Assembly: GCA_017410065.1 (NCBI GenBank)
Contig: JAFQRL010000009.1
Location: forward strand, 1-61,655
Direction: 5' to 3'
DNA from: Clostridia bacterium
GTDB taxonomy: Bacteria > Bacillota > Clostridia > Oscillospirales > CAG-272
Length of the DNA stretch: 61,655 nt
Shown here: piece after piece, positions 7,130 through 15,450 of the stretch
How the letters are laid out: every line of letters starts with the position of its first letter
How positions within the stretch are numbered: position 1 is the stretch's first letter
Position numbers and translations under genes: made by a program
The notes under the pieces: model-generated
The model's database searches: none
What the model saw: only the letters and a program-made list of their open reading frames with translations
What the model was told of the DNA's origin: nothing

Positions 7130-9013
7130 TTATTTATAATTAACTGTGAATGCTCGCTGATAGGTGATGTATGCGTGGTATTTAAGCGGAAGCCTTTCCT
7201 CCTCAAGCTCTGGAATAGCAGAGATTCTTCCCGAAATATAATCCTCAATATATTCGATGGCGCGCTCGCATCTTGCTATCATACCGCCGTAACGGACGTC
7301 CATATTCTGCCAGCCGAAGACCTTATTATCCCGCATCCACGAGAAGCGGTGAAGATCGTATACTCTGCGGCATTTTTCGATGAGAGCGGGGAAATGAACC
7401 CTTGCCATATCCGCAAGGGAATCCTTATCGTTTGCCCGATAGAGCTTTGAGAGCCTTTCCGCGATATAGGTCTTTTCGTGGAGAAAATCCATAACCGCAT
7501 AGGCGTAGTCGTAGAGATACGCCCATTTTCCTGTGTGGCTGCCCTCGTAGACCTTCTTTGCCAGAGCATAGTGCTCGCTTCTCGGTCTTTGCCATAGCTC
7601 GTAATCGTATATGCCCGAAAGCACGTCCTGCCAGAAAAGGGATTTGCCGAGGAACCGCTCGTCTCTGTGGTTTATCTCGGGGTCGTTTTCGAAATCCATA
7701 TGGTAGTAGGAGAGCTTATAAAAGAGGTCGTAGTCTCCGCCTGTTGCGGCTTCAAATCTTTCCTTCAGTCGCTCGTCTGTGATATCGGGGTCGTAGCAAA
7801 GCTCGGCGAAATATGATAGCGAGAAGAGGGCGGTGAAATATCCGCACTCGGCGTTGTCGTTTTCCCATACCGTGAGCATAGCCTCGCGCACACCCTTTTC
7901 GCGGCAAGCGCAAAGCGAATGGCGGTTGGACTTCATCATCATATTATATTCGGGGAAATGACCCGCCCAGCTCCAGGCACCCGTGGCAAACATAATGGGT
8001 CTGCACAGGGCTTTATGCTTATCAAGCATATAGTAATCGAGCTGTGGGTCCTCGGACTCGCCGTAATACCAGAACACCATCTGCATATTCTCGGGGATGA
8101 GCTTTTTCGTTTCCTCGGGAATGACGGTCCGCTCGTCGTAATAATCCTGACGGCTTGCCGAATGTACCCTGAAATACATATCCGACCACATCATAGGCGT
8201 GAGCCCGTATTTGTTGATGACCTCCATCAGCTCGGACATATATTCGTTAAATAGATCGAAGGAGGGGACGTAGCCGTTTTTATCCATAAAGGCACCGCGA
8301 CCCATATCGTGTGCCTCGTCCATTCCTATATGTATCTTGCGCGAGCGGAAGAGAGAAGCCACCGTTCCGATCCACTTATCAAGGAATTTCTTCGTTTCCT
8401 CGCTTCTTGCCATAAGCACCGTGGGGGTGTCCTTGATCTTCGAAGCCTCGGGCCAGATAAGATATCTTTCCATATGGCCGTAGCACTCAATACAAGGAAC
8501 GAGCTCGATGCCGAAGGAGTATGCGTAGTCGTCTATCTCGCGTATTTCTGCGTGGGTGTAGCCACCGCGCATATAGCCGAAATAGGGAAGACCCTCGATC
8601 TTTATTGTGTCCTCGGTGTAGAGCATCATCATACCGTAGCCCATAATGGCGAAGTATTCGATAAGCTCCTTTGCGGTTTCGACTGTGGGAACGGCGCATC
8701 TGGAGGCATCTATCATAGCGGAGACCGTTTCAAAATGCCCGTCCTCGGTGATATCAAGGCAAGCCTTGCCCGCCTTCAGAGCCTCGCAAAGCAAGCCGAG
8801 CTCTCTGAAAAGCTGATGCTTTTTTCTGAAATAGAGGGTCGCCTCTCCGTCTTTAAGGCAAACGCCGATGCGATCGCCGCACTCTGCGGACACTCTCGTG
8901 CCGCCGTCGGATATCTCAAAGCCGAGCTTTTCGGAGAGAGCCTTTATGGCGGGTATATATTCCGCATCAATATTGAAGTTAAGCTTTGTTTTGGTGTTGA
9001 ATTTATGCTTCAT
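7130..9013 (-). CDS. Cytoplasmic GH20 family beta-N-acetylhexosaminidase
   Basis: Removes terminal beta-linked GlcNAc or GalNAc. The 627-aa protein has an N-terminal GH20 non-catalytic domain (about 1-110) and a TIM barrel with the catalytic pair in HIGMDEAHDMGRG, the D-E signature of GH20. There is no signal peptide, so it works inside the cell on imported sugars. Length and layout resemble the intracellular GH20C enzyme of pneumococcus (from memory, not searched). The ATG at 9013 follows AAAGGAAAGCTGCT; the longer ORF start at 9067 has no such site. It sits between aconitase and isocitrate dehydrogenase genes with its own promoter at 9277-9305, and its leader carries the palindrome-chain element. 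Confidence 0.82.
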   Translation of the reverse strand: MKHKFNTKTKLNFNIDAEYIPAIKALSEKLGFEISDGGTRVSAECGDRIGVCLKDGEATLYFRKKHQLFRELGLLCEALKAGKACLDITEDGHFETVSAMIDASRCAVPTVETAKELIEYFAIMGYGMMMLYTEDTIKIEGLPYFGYMRGGYTHAEIREIDDYAYSFGIELVPCIECYGHMERYLIWPEASKIKDTPTVLMARSEETKKFLDKWIGTVASLFRSRKIHIGMDEAHDMGRGAFMDKNGYVPSFDLFNEYMSELMEVINKYGLTPMMWSDMYFRVHSASRQDYYDERTVIPEETKKLIPENMQMVFWYYGESEDPQLDYYMLDKHKALCRPIMFATGAWSWAGHFPEYNMMMKSNRHSLCACREKGVREAMLTVWENDNAECGYFTALFSLSYFAELCYDPDITDERLKERFEAATGGDYDLFYKLSYYHMDFENDPEINHRDERFLGKSLFWQDVLSGIYDYELWQRPRSEHYALAKKVYEGSHTGKWAYLYDYAYAVMDFLHEKTYIAERLSKLYRANDKDSLADMARVHFPALIEKCRRVYDLHRFSWMRDNKVFGWQNMDVRYGGMIARCERAIEYIEDYISGRISAIPELEEERLPLKYHAYITYQRAFTVNYK

Positions 9014-9079
9014 AGCAGCTTTCCTTTTCGGTTTGATTTGAAATCCGATATTCAAAGAACATCGCAATATATAATCATT

Positions 9080-9260
9080 ATAACGACAATCGAAAGTCGA
9101 AATTCTAGAATTTCGACTGCAAATCTATGATTTGCTAACAAATTTCGGAAGGAAATTTGTCGATTTCTGTTGCAATGATATAGAAGCAAAAAGCAGTTTT
9201 TTGCTTTTTGCAACGGCTGAAAAATCAGCCGCGAAAAGGCTTTTTGCCTTTTCGACATTC
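9080..9260 (-). repeat. Palindrome-chain element, copy 2 of 3, in the GH20 gene leader
   Basis: Reverse complement of copies 1 and 3, with minor differences such as GGAAGG in one loop. It lies between the promoter at 9277-9305 and the GH20 start at 9013, so it should be transcribed as part of the 5' leader. It is flanked by a 13-bp direct repeat TATAATCATTATA at 9070-9082 and 9261-9273. Copy 3 keeps only the equivalent of one of the two flanks, so it is unclear whether this is a target-site duplication or part of the element. Confidence 0.85.
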
Positions 9261-9276
9261 TATAATCATTATACCG

Positions 9277-9305
9277 ATTATATCATATACGAAAGGAAAT
9301 TTCAA
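9277..9305 (-). promoter_or_regulatory. Promoter of the GH20 gene
   Basis: Minus strand: TTGAAA (9300-9305), 17 bp, TATAAT (9277-9282). The region from here to the aconitase stop at 9424 holds no gene, only a weak hairpin GGGGTGA/TCACCCC at 9324-9344. Confidence 0.65.
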
Positions 9306-9423
9306 GCGGTGAGCGGGGCTTTCGGGGTGAAAGGATATCACCCCATTTGCCTTGCACGGCTTTGAGTGCCGCCCGAGAGAAGGAATTTCTTCCACCGCCC
9401 GAGAGTGTGTTTTCGGTGGGCTA

Positions 9424-11355
9424 TCAGCCCTTTTGCTTTGTGTAATTGAGGGTGCCGCCTGCGAGGAGTATCTCTCTCTGACGGGCGGAGAGGGTGAGCA
9501 CAAGGGGAACTCTTGCGCCGTTGGTTTTATCAACGAGTGTGGCACTGTCCTTGCCGCGGATCGCCTCGGCAAAGCCCTCGATGGCGATATCGTCGCCCTC
9601 GGAGATCTTATCGTAGTCATCCTCGTTTGCAAGAGTCATAGGAACGATACCGAAGTTTATAAGGTTTGCCATATGAATTCTCGCAAAGGACTTTGAGATC
9701 ACCGCCTTGATGCCGAGATAGAGAGGAACGAGAGCCGCGTGCTCGCGGGAGGAGCCCTGGCCGTAGTTTGCGCCGCCGAGGATCACTCCGCCGCCCTCAC
9801 GTCTTGCGCGCTCGGGGAAGTCCTTATCGCAAACGGTGAAGCAATACTCGGAGAGCTTCGGTACGTTTGAGCGGTACGGAAGGATCTTTGCGCCTGCGGG
9901 CATAATGTGGTCTGTGGTGATATTGTCTCCAACCTTAAGAATGAGCTTGCAGGAGAGATCCTCTGCGGGAGCCTCGCCCTTGGGAATGGGCTTGATGTTA
10001 GGTCCGCGCTCGACGGTGAGGCTCTTTGCCTCCTCGGGACTTGCGGGAAGCTCGATAAGGTTATCGTTAACTGTGAATTTCTCGGGGAGAGCTACCTCGG
10101 GTGCCTTGCCGAGAGTGGTGGGGTCTGTGAAAACGCCTGCGATGGCGGATGCCGCCGCTACCTCGGGGGAAACGAGATATACGCTTGCATCTGCGGTGCC
10201 AGAGCGAGCGAGGAAGTTACGGTTGAAGGTTCTGAGGCTCACGCCTGCGGACTTGGGGGAGAAGCCCATACCGATGCAAGGACCGCAAGCACATTCAAGT
10301 ATTCTAGCGCCCGCCGCGATCATATCCGCAAGTGCTCCGCACTCGGCAAGCATAGTGTATACCTGCTTTGAGCCGGGGGAGATGGAGAGGGAAACGTCGG
10401 GGTGAACGGTCTTGCCCTTAAGCATCTTTGCCACGGTGAGCATATCCGCAAGGGAGGAGTTGGTGCAGGAGCCGATACATACCTGATCTATCTTCATACC
10501 CGCAAGGTCCGATACCGATTTAACGTTGTCGGGGCTATGGGGGCAAGCGGCGAGGGGACGGAGTGCGGAAAGGTCGACGGTGTAACATTCGTCGTATACC
10601 GCGTCCGCATCGGGTGCGAGGGGCTTGAAGGCATCCTCTCTGCCCTGCGCGCGAAGGAAGGCGAGGGTCGCATCGTCCGAGGGGAAGATGGAGCTGGTTG
10701 CGCCAAGCTCTGCGCCCATATTGGTGATGGTGGCACGCTGGGGAACCGAGAGAGATCTCACGCCCTCGCCCGCGTACTCGATAACTGCGCCAACGCCGCC
10801 CTTAACGCCGAGCTGACGGAGTACCTCAAGGATAACGTCCTTTGCTCCGACGTAGTCGGAGAGCTTGCCGACAAGCTCGACCTTGATATTCTTCGGCATA
10901 GTGATGTAGTATGCGCCGCCGCCCATTGCAACGGCTACGTCAAGTCCGCCTGCTCCCATACCGAGCATACCGATGCCGCCCGCGGTGGGAGTGTGGCTAT
11001 CCGAGCCGATAAGGGTCTTGCCAGGTGCGCCGAAGCGTTCAAGATGCACCTGATGGCAGATGCCGTTGCCCGGACGGGAAAATCTTACGCCGTGCTTTTT
11101 CGCAACCGTTTGAATATATCTGTGGTCGTCTGCGTTTTCGAAGCCCGACTGAAGTGTGTTGTGGTCTATGTATGCCACGGAAAGCTCGGTCTTAACTCGC
11201 TCGATCTCCATAGCCTCAAGCTGAAGATAAGCCATCGTGCCCGTTGCATCCTGGGTGAGAGTCTGATCTATGCGAAGTCCGATCTCACAGCCTGCCTTCA
11301 TCTCGCCCGAGAGAAGGTGATCCTTAATGATTTTTTGTACTATCGTGTATCCCAT
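9424..11355 (-). CDS. acnA: Aconitate hydratase
   Basis: Interconverts citrate and isocitrate through cis-aconitate with a [4Fe-4S] cluster. The 643-aa protein shows cluster ligands in GSCTNSS (C297) and CACGPC (C357 and C360), the DSHTPTAGG substrate motif near 119 and the C-terminal swivel domain with GGANYGQGSSREHA. It matches the shorter, mitochondrial-like aconitases common in Clostridia. It sits between the GntR regulator gene (110-bp gap) and the GH20 gene. With the upstream citrate synthase and downstream isocitrate dehydrogenase it completes the oxidative route to 2-oxoglutarate, probably for glutamate synthesis in an anaerobe. Confidence 0.93.
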   Translation of the reverse strand: MGYTIVQKIIKDHLLSGEMKAGCEIGLRIDQTLTQDATGTMAYLQLEAMEIERVKTELSVAYIDHNTLQSGFENADDHRYIQTVAKKHGVRFSRPGNGICHQVHLERFGAPGKTLIGSDSHTPTAGGIGMLGMGAGGLDVAVAMGGGAYYITMPKNIKVELVGKLSDYVGAKDVILEVLRQLGVKGGVGAVIEYAGEGVRSLSVPQRATITNMGAELGATSSIFPSDDATLAFLRAQGREDAFKPLAPDADAVYDECYTVDLSALRPLAACPHSPDNVKSVSDLAGMKIDQVCIGSCTNSSLADMLTVAKMLKGKTVHPDVSLSISPGSKQVYTMLAECGALADMIAAGARILECACGPCIGMGFSPKSAGVSLRTFNRNFLARSGTADASVYLVSPEVAAASAIAGVFTDPTTLGKAPEVALPEKFTVNDNLIELPASPEEAKSLTVERGPNIKPIPKGEAPAEDLSCKLILKVGDNITTDHIMPAGAKILPYRSNVPKLSEYCFTVCDKDFPERARREGGGVILGGANYGQGSSREHAALVPLYLGIKAVISKSFARIHMANLINFGIVPMTLANEDDYDKISEGDDIAIEGFAEAIRGKDSATLVDKTNGARVPLVLTLSARQREILLAGGTLNYTKQKG

Positions 11356-11464
11356 TTCTTTTTCCTCAAAGGTGGTTTATAAAATATTTTTATAATAATA
11401 AATGTAACCGTTTTTTTGCCGTTTTGGTTGGGCTTTTGCCCGACCCACTGACGTTTTGCACTCG

Positions 11465-12124
11465 TTAGCCCTCTGCCGCGGTGACGGCGAGAAGATTATT
11501 GAGAGCCGCGCCGATATGCTTGACGGCAAGCTCCTCCGCAAGGGCGGAGTTTTGAGCCTTGATCGCCGCAAGGATCTCCTTGTGCTCCTCCACAGACCTC
11601 TTAAGCCTTTCGGGAACCGAAAGAGACATCTTGCGGTAGGAGCGGATGTTTCTGTGAAGCTCGGTGAGTATCTTGCAAAGATGCCTGTTTCCCGAGGACT
11701 TATAAATAAGATTATGGAAGTCGGAATCAAGCTCCTTTAAGTGGTCGGGGTCGTTCTTCTGGAGATAGAACTCCGAGAGCTCAACCGACTCGGAAAGCTT
11801 TTCAAGAGCCTCGTCGGTGATGCGCTTTGCGGCGAGAGACGCGGCAATTCCTTCAAGCCTCATTCGGATATCGTATATCTCGATGAGGTCGTCGGGACCC
11901 ACACCAACGACTACCGCACCCTTATTGGGCACCACCTCAACGAGCCCCTCCTCCGCAAGCGCGTGGATGGCGGCTCTGAGGGGCGTGCGGCTGACGCCGA
12001 GACGCTCGGCAAGGGCGATCTCCGTGAGAGTGTCTCCCTTTTTAAGTGTGCCGCTCAGTATTTCTTCTTCAAGCTTCAGAAATACAGACTGACCCTTGGA
12101 TTTGATGTTTTTGTCAACAATCAT
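11465..12124 (-). CDS. GntR/FadR-family transcription regulator (FCD domain)
   Basis: A 219-aa DNA-binding regulator. Residues about 10-75 form a winged helix with the recognition segment LAERLGVSRTPLRAAI; the rest is an all-helical FCD ligand domain with metal-type D/H residues (DSDFH, EEHKEI). FCD members usually sense organic acids, so citrate or a related acid is a reasonable effector (inference). The gene lies 13 bp after the citrate synthase gene and before aconitase, and the promoter of the set carries a perfect palindrome TTGTATACAA typical of GntR operators. Autoregulation and control of the citrate branch are likely. Confidence 0.88.
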   Translation of the reverse strand: MIVDKNIKSKGQSVFLKLEEEILSGTLKKGDTLTEIALAERLGVSRTPLRAAIHALAEEGLVEVVPNKGAVVVGVGPDDLIEIYDIRMRLEGIAASLAAKRITDEALEKLSESVELSEFYLQKNDPDHLKELDSDFHNLIYKSSGNRHLCKILTELHRNIRSYRKMSLSVPERLKRSVEEHKEILAAIKAQNSALAEELAVKHIGAALNNLLAVTAAEG

Positions 12125-12137
12125 TTACATTTCCCCC

Positions 12138-13505
12138 TTATTTAAGGCGTGGATAATAAAAGCTGATGATCTGCTCAAGCTCCTCGTCGCCCATAAGAGT
12201 GGTTCTTCCGTCTGCGTAAAGACGGTCGATCTCCTCCTTTACCTTAAGGACTATGGGATCCTGCTTTGTGAATGCCTTGCCCTCTATGCGCTCATAGTGC
12301 TTGTTCATCCAATATGCGATTCCCGCAAGACCCGAGGTGTTGGAGATTGCGACCTCCGCAGGTCTGCCGAGGATCTTCTCTGTGTTGAAAATGTTGTATA
12401 TCTCCGCATCCTTCATAAGACCGTCTGCGTGAATGCCCGCTCTCGTGAGGTTGAAGGCGGAGCCGACGAAGGGAGTCATAGGAGGGATCTCGTAGCTGAG
12501 CTCGTTTTTGAAGAACTCGGCGATCTCGGTGATAACGGTGGTGTCCATTCCGTCGAGAGTGCCGCGAAGGCCCGCGTACTCCATAACCATTGCCTCAAGG
12601 GGAATGTTACCCGTGCGCTCGCCGATACCGAGAAGCGAGCAGTTGACGCTTGACGCGCCGTAGAGCCAGGCGTTTGTTGCGTTGGTTACGCCGTGGTAGA
12701 AATCGTTGTGACCGTGCCACTCAAGCATATCCGAGGATACGTCCGCATAGTGGTGCAGACCGTAAACGATACCCGGAACAGACCTGGGAAGTGCCGCACC
12801 GGGGTAGGATACGCCGTAGCCCATAGTGTCGCACATTCTGATCTTAACGGGTATCTTTGCCTCGTGGGCAAGCTCGTTGAGCTCGTTTACGAAGGGAACG
12901 ACGAAGCCGTAAAAATCGGCTCTTGTGATATCCTCAAGATGGCATCTTGGGCGAATACCTGCGGCAAATGCGTTTTTAACAACGCCGAGGTAATGGTCGA
13001 GAGCCTCTTTTCTTGAAAGACCCAGCTTTTTGAAGATGTGGTAATCCGAGCAGGAGACAAGGATACCCGTCTCCTTGATGCCGATGTCGCGAACGAGGGC
13101 GAAATCCTCCTTCTTCGCTCTTATCCAGGTCGTTACCTCGGGGAACTCGTAGCCGAGAGCCATACAGCGCTCAACCGCCTCGCGGTCCTTTTTGGTGTAG
13201 ACGAAGAACTCCGACTGACGGATAAGACCCTTGGGGCCGCCGAGGCGGTGAAGCATTTTATAAAGAGTCTCTATCTGCTCTGCGGTGTAGGGTGCTCGGG
13301 ACTGCTGTCCGTCGCGGAAGGTGGTGTCTGTGATCCAGATCTCGTCGGGCATTGCGAGGGGTACTCGGCGATGGTTGAAGGCAACCTTGGGAATCTCATC
13401 GTAGGGGTAAACCTCACGATAGAGGTTAGGCTCGTCAACATCCTGGAGAGAATATTTATATTGCGACTGCTCAAGGAGATTGGAATGCTTATTCTTTACA
13501 ATCAT
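12138..13505 (-). CDS. Probable Re-citrate synthase (homocitrate/isopropylmalate synthase-like)
   Basis: Condenses acetyl-CoA with an oxoacid, here most likely oxaloacetate to citrate. The 455-aa protein belongs to the DRE-TIM/HMGL-like superfamily: TTFRDGQQSRAPYT near the barrel start and the metal-binding HGHNDF. The long N-terminal extension and overall length match the Re-citrate synthases of strict anaerobes such as Clostridium kluyveri rather than LeuA, which has a C-terminal regulatory domain. Neighbouring aconitase and isocitrate dehydrogenase genes strongly support citrate as product, and no Si-type gltA is seen. The start follows GGAAAGGAAACAG. A homocitrate synthase role cannot be excluded from sequence alone. 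Confidence 0.82.
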   Translation of the reverse strand: MIVKNKHSNLLEQSQYKYSLQDVDEPNLYREVYPYDEIPKVAFNHRRVPLAMPDEIWITDTTFRDGQQSRAPYTAEQIETLYKMLHRLGGPKGLIRQSEFFVYTKKDREAVERCMALGYEFPEVTTWIRAKKEDFALVRDIGIKETGILVSCSDYHIFKKLGLSRKEALDHYLGVVKNAFAAGIRPRCHLEDITRADFYGFVVPFVNELNELAHEAKIPVKIRMCDTMGYGVSYPGAALPRSVPGIVYGLHHYADVSSDMLEWHGHNDFYHGVTNATNAWLYGASSVNCSLLGIGERTGNIPLEAMVMEYAGLRGTLDGMDTTVITEIAEFFKNELSYEIPPMTPFVGSAFNLTRAGIHADGLMKDAEIYNIFNTEKILGRPAEVAISNTSGLAGIAYWMNKHYERIEGKAFTKQDPIVLKVKEEIDRLYADGRTTLMGDEELEQIISFYYPRLK

Positions 13506-13542
13506 TTTTCTGTTTCCTTTCCGAATATTTCCAATTGTATTC

Positions 13543-13552
13543 TTGTATACAA
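13543..13552. promoter_or_regulatory. GntR-type operator palindrome
   Basis: TTGTATACAA is a perfect 10-bp palindrome located about 10-20 bp downstream of the predicted start of the citrate operon, a position suited to repression. The adjacent GntR-family gene is the obvious candidate binder. Confidence 0.6.
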
Positions 13553-13568
13553 TTTGTTTTACACTATT

Positions 13569-13597
13569 ATTATATATAAAATAATCTATCTTGTCAA
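13569..13597 (-). promoter_or_regulatory. Consensus promoter of the citrate operon
   Basis: Minus strand TTGACA (13592-13597), 17 bp, TATAAT (13569-13574): a perfect match to the sigma-A consensus. Confidence 0.85.
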
Positions 13598-13995
13598 TAT
13601 AATTTTTTAAAAATTAATATGTTTTTATAATAAAGTAGTGGGATATATAATATATTTCTAGTAAATATAGCATAGGATTTTGCGCCGCGGAGCATATTCG
13701 GAGCCTGCCTTGGGCAGGAGAAAAACGATTTTAAAATTGGTTTTTTACAAATTTTTGGTAATTATTGTTGAAAATATATAAAATTAGCGAGAAAAGTGAT
13801 GCATAATTCACTATTTTTTAATAATTTCGAAAAAAACGGGAAAAAATTTTTCTCAAATACTTGACTTTGGTGCTCAACTGTGCTATAATTTGCTATGTAA
13901 CTTCGTGTTACATTCTGCCCTTTTCGGTCCTGTTCTGTTGAATAGGGTCGGTGAGCGGACTACTTATTTGAAAATATTCAGAAAGGAGTATTATC
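13598..13995. other. AT-rich divergent intergenic region
   Basis: Very AT-rich spacer between the divergent citrate operon and the small membrane protein gene. It holds a G+C-rich patch near 13680-13725 with GCCTGCC/GGGCAGG, a small inverted repeat AGTGATGCATAATTCACT near 13795, and then the promoter at 13861. No gene is seen. Confidence 0.6.
13861..13889 (+). promoter_or_regulatory. Strong promoter of the small membrane protein gene
   Basis: TTGACT (13861-13866), 17 bp, TATAAT (13884-13889); the leader to the start codon is about 100 nt. Confidence 0.8.
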
Positions 13996-14307
13996 ATGGG
14001 AAAGGGTCTTTCTAGTGCTGGTTTCGCTTGTGCTCTCCTTGGACTTATCTTCGGTTTCGTAGGTATGTTCGTATGGTTCCTTGCTCTCCTTGCACTTCCT
14101 CTTGCAATTGCAGGTCTTATTCTCTCCGTTATCGGCGGTAAGAAGATTAAGGCAGCTGGTGAGTCCTTCGGTCTTGCAACCGCAGGTCTTGTTATCGGCA
14201 TCATCGCTACTGTATTCTCCGGAATTACATTCTTCACTTGCGGTGTTTGCGGTCTTTGCATCGTTTGTAAGGGCGCTGACGTTGTCAACGATCTTGCTAA
14301 TATGTGA
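13996..14307 (+). CDS. Small two-helix membrane protein (DUF4190-like)
   Basis: A 103-aa protein with two long hydrophobic segments, about 10-47 and 60-90, each Gly/Ala/Ile-rich, joined by a short charged linker GGKKIKAAGES. The second helix ends in a Cys-rich stretch with about four cysteines (CGVCGLCIVC). The layout resembles DUF4190-type membrane proteins, whose function is unknown. The start is well supported by GAAAGGAG. It has its own strong promoter and terminator, so it is probably a highly expressed single gene. No function can be assigned. Confidence 0.7.
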   Translation: MGKGLSSAGFACALLGLIFGFVGMFVWFLALLALPLAIAGLILSVIGGKKIKAAGESFGLATAGLVIGIIATVFSGITFFTCGVCGLCIVCKGADVVNDLANM

Positions 14308-14320
14308 TAGTGCAATAAAT

Positions 14321-14367
14321 AAAGGGAGCTGTCTGCTGAGTTATTTGTGGGCAACTCCTTTTATTTT
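14321..14367 (+). terminator. Terminator of the small membrane protein gene
   Basis: AAAGGGAGCTG pairs, with a G-U pair, with CAACTCCTTTT, followed by a T-rich stretch. Confidence 0.65.
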
Positions 14368-14437
14368 GCAAAAAGAAAAAAGATTGCAAAAACAAAGTAT
14401 CTGATAAAAATAACTTTTACAAAAGAAGAGATATATT

Positions 14438-15289
14438 ATGGTTTGGACAATTTTTGGCCGCGAGGTACCTCTTTACGGAGTGATGTTCGTTCTCGGAATC
14501 GGCGTTGCGGCGGTCGTTGCGGCACTTATTAAGAAAAATCGCGGAATAGACGCATTTGATCTCGTTGGCTCTGCGGTATACACCATCATACTTGCTATGG
14601 TTGGCGCAAAGCTTCTCTTTATCCTCACCTCGATGGACTACGTTATATACGTTTTCCAGGCAGAGGGTCTCACCTTTATCGATAAGATATACAGCCTTAT
14701 GCAGGGCGGCTTTGTGTTCTACGGCGGTCTGATCGGCGGCTTCTTCGGACTTCTTATTTACGTAAAGCAGTTTAAGATGAAGCTCTTTGATTTTCTTGAT
14801 CTCTACGCCGTGGTCCTTCCTCTCGGACACGCCTTCGGCAGAATCGGTTGCTTCCTTGGCGGCTGCTGCTACGGTATCCCCTACGACGGCTTCCTTTCTT
14901 ATACCTACGAATATTCCTCCGATCTTTATACACCCATCGGCGTGCCTCTTTTCCCCGTTCAGCTGGTTGAGGCGACCTGCCTGTTCCTTATTTTCGCAGG
15001 CCTGATGTTCGTGTATTTCAAGGTTGATAAAAATAAGCATCTTCCCGTATTCGTTTATGCGGCGTCATATTGCGTTGTTCGCTTCGTGCTTGAATTCCTC
15101 CGCGGAGATAAGGAGAGAGGCGTTGCCCTTCTTTCCACCTCCCAGTGGATAAGCCTTGCCATAGCACTCTTTGCGGCAGGCTATATCGTATACACGAAAT
15201 TCATAAAGAAGCCCGCGCCCGCAGAGGCGGCTTCCGATGAGGCTCCCGCCGCCGAGGCAGAGCCCGCCGAGGAAAAAACCGAGGAGTAA
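14438..15289 (+). CDS. lgt: Prolipoprotein diacylglyceryl transferase
   Basis: Integral membrane enzyme that transfers diacylglycerol from phosphatidylglycerol to the lipobox cysteine of prolipoproteins. The 283-aa protein has about seven hydrophobic segments and the Lgt signature HAFGRIGCFLGGCCYG (about 128-143) with the essential His and Arg. The C-terminus ends in an Ala/Glu/Pro-rich tail of about 25 residues, which is unusual but does not touch the catalytic core. It would modify the lipoproteins encoded at 5412 and 26096. The start follows AAGAGATATATT. A perfect terminator follows. Confidence 0.95.
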   Translation: MVWTIFGREVPLYGVMFVLGIGVAAVVAALIKKNRGIDAFDLVGSAVYTIILAMVGAKLLFILTSMDYVIYVFQAEGLTFIDKIYSLMQGGFVFYGGLIGGFFGLLIYVKQFKMKLFDFLDLYAVVLPLGHAFGRIGCFLGGCCYGIPYDGFLSYTYEYSSDLYTPIGVPLFPVQLVEATCLFLIFAGLMFVYFKVDKNKHLPVFVYAASYCVVRFVLEFLRGDKERGVALLSTSQWISLAIALFAAGYIVYTKFIKKPAPAEAASDEAPAAEAEPAEEKTEE

Positions 15290-15302
15290 AACCGAAAATA
15301 AT

Positions 15303-15349
15303 AAAGCGATGCAAGCTTGAAACCTAAGCTTGCATCGCTTTATTTTTAT
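15303..15349. terminator. Perfect bidirectional terminator between lgt and trpS
   Basis: AAAGCGATGCAAGCTT (15303-15318) pairs perfectly with AAGCTTGCATCGCTTT (15326-15341), followed by a T-run. The genes are convergent. Confidence 0.9.
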
Positions 15350-15450
15350 TTGAATATGTAAATAAATATTTGCAAAAACGACTTTTTAAATATGATCTTC
15401 CGATTTTTGTGTTTTCCGAGTCTTCGGAAAATTTGGCTTTGGATGTGCGA

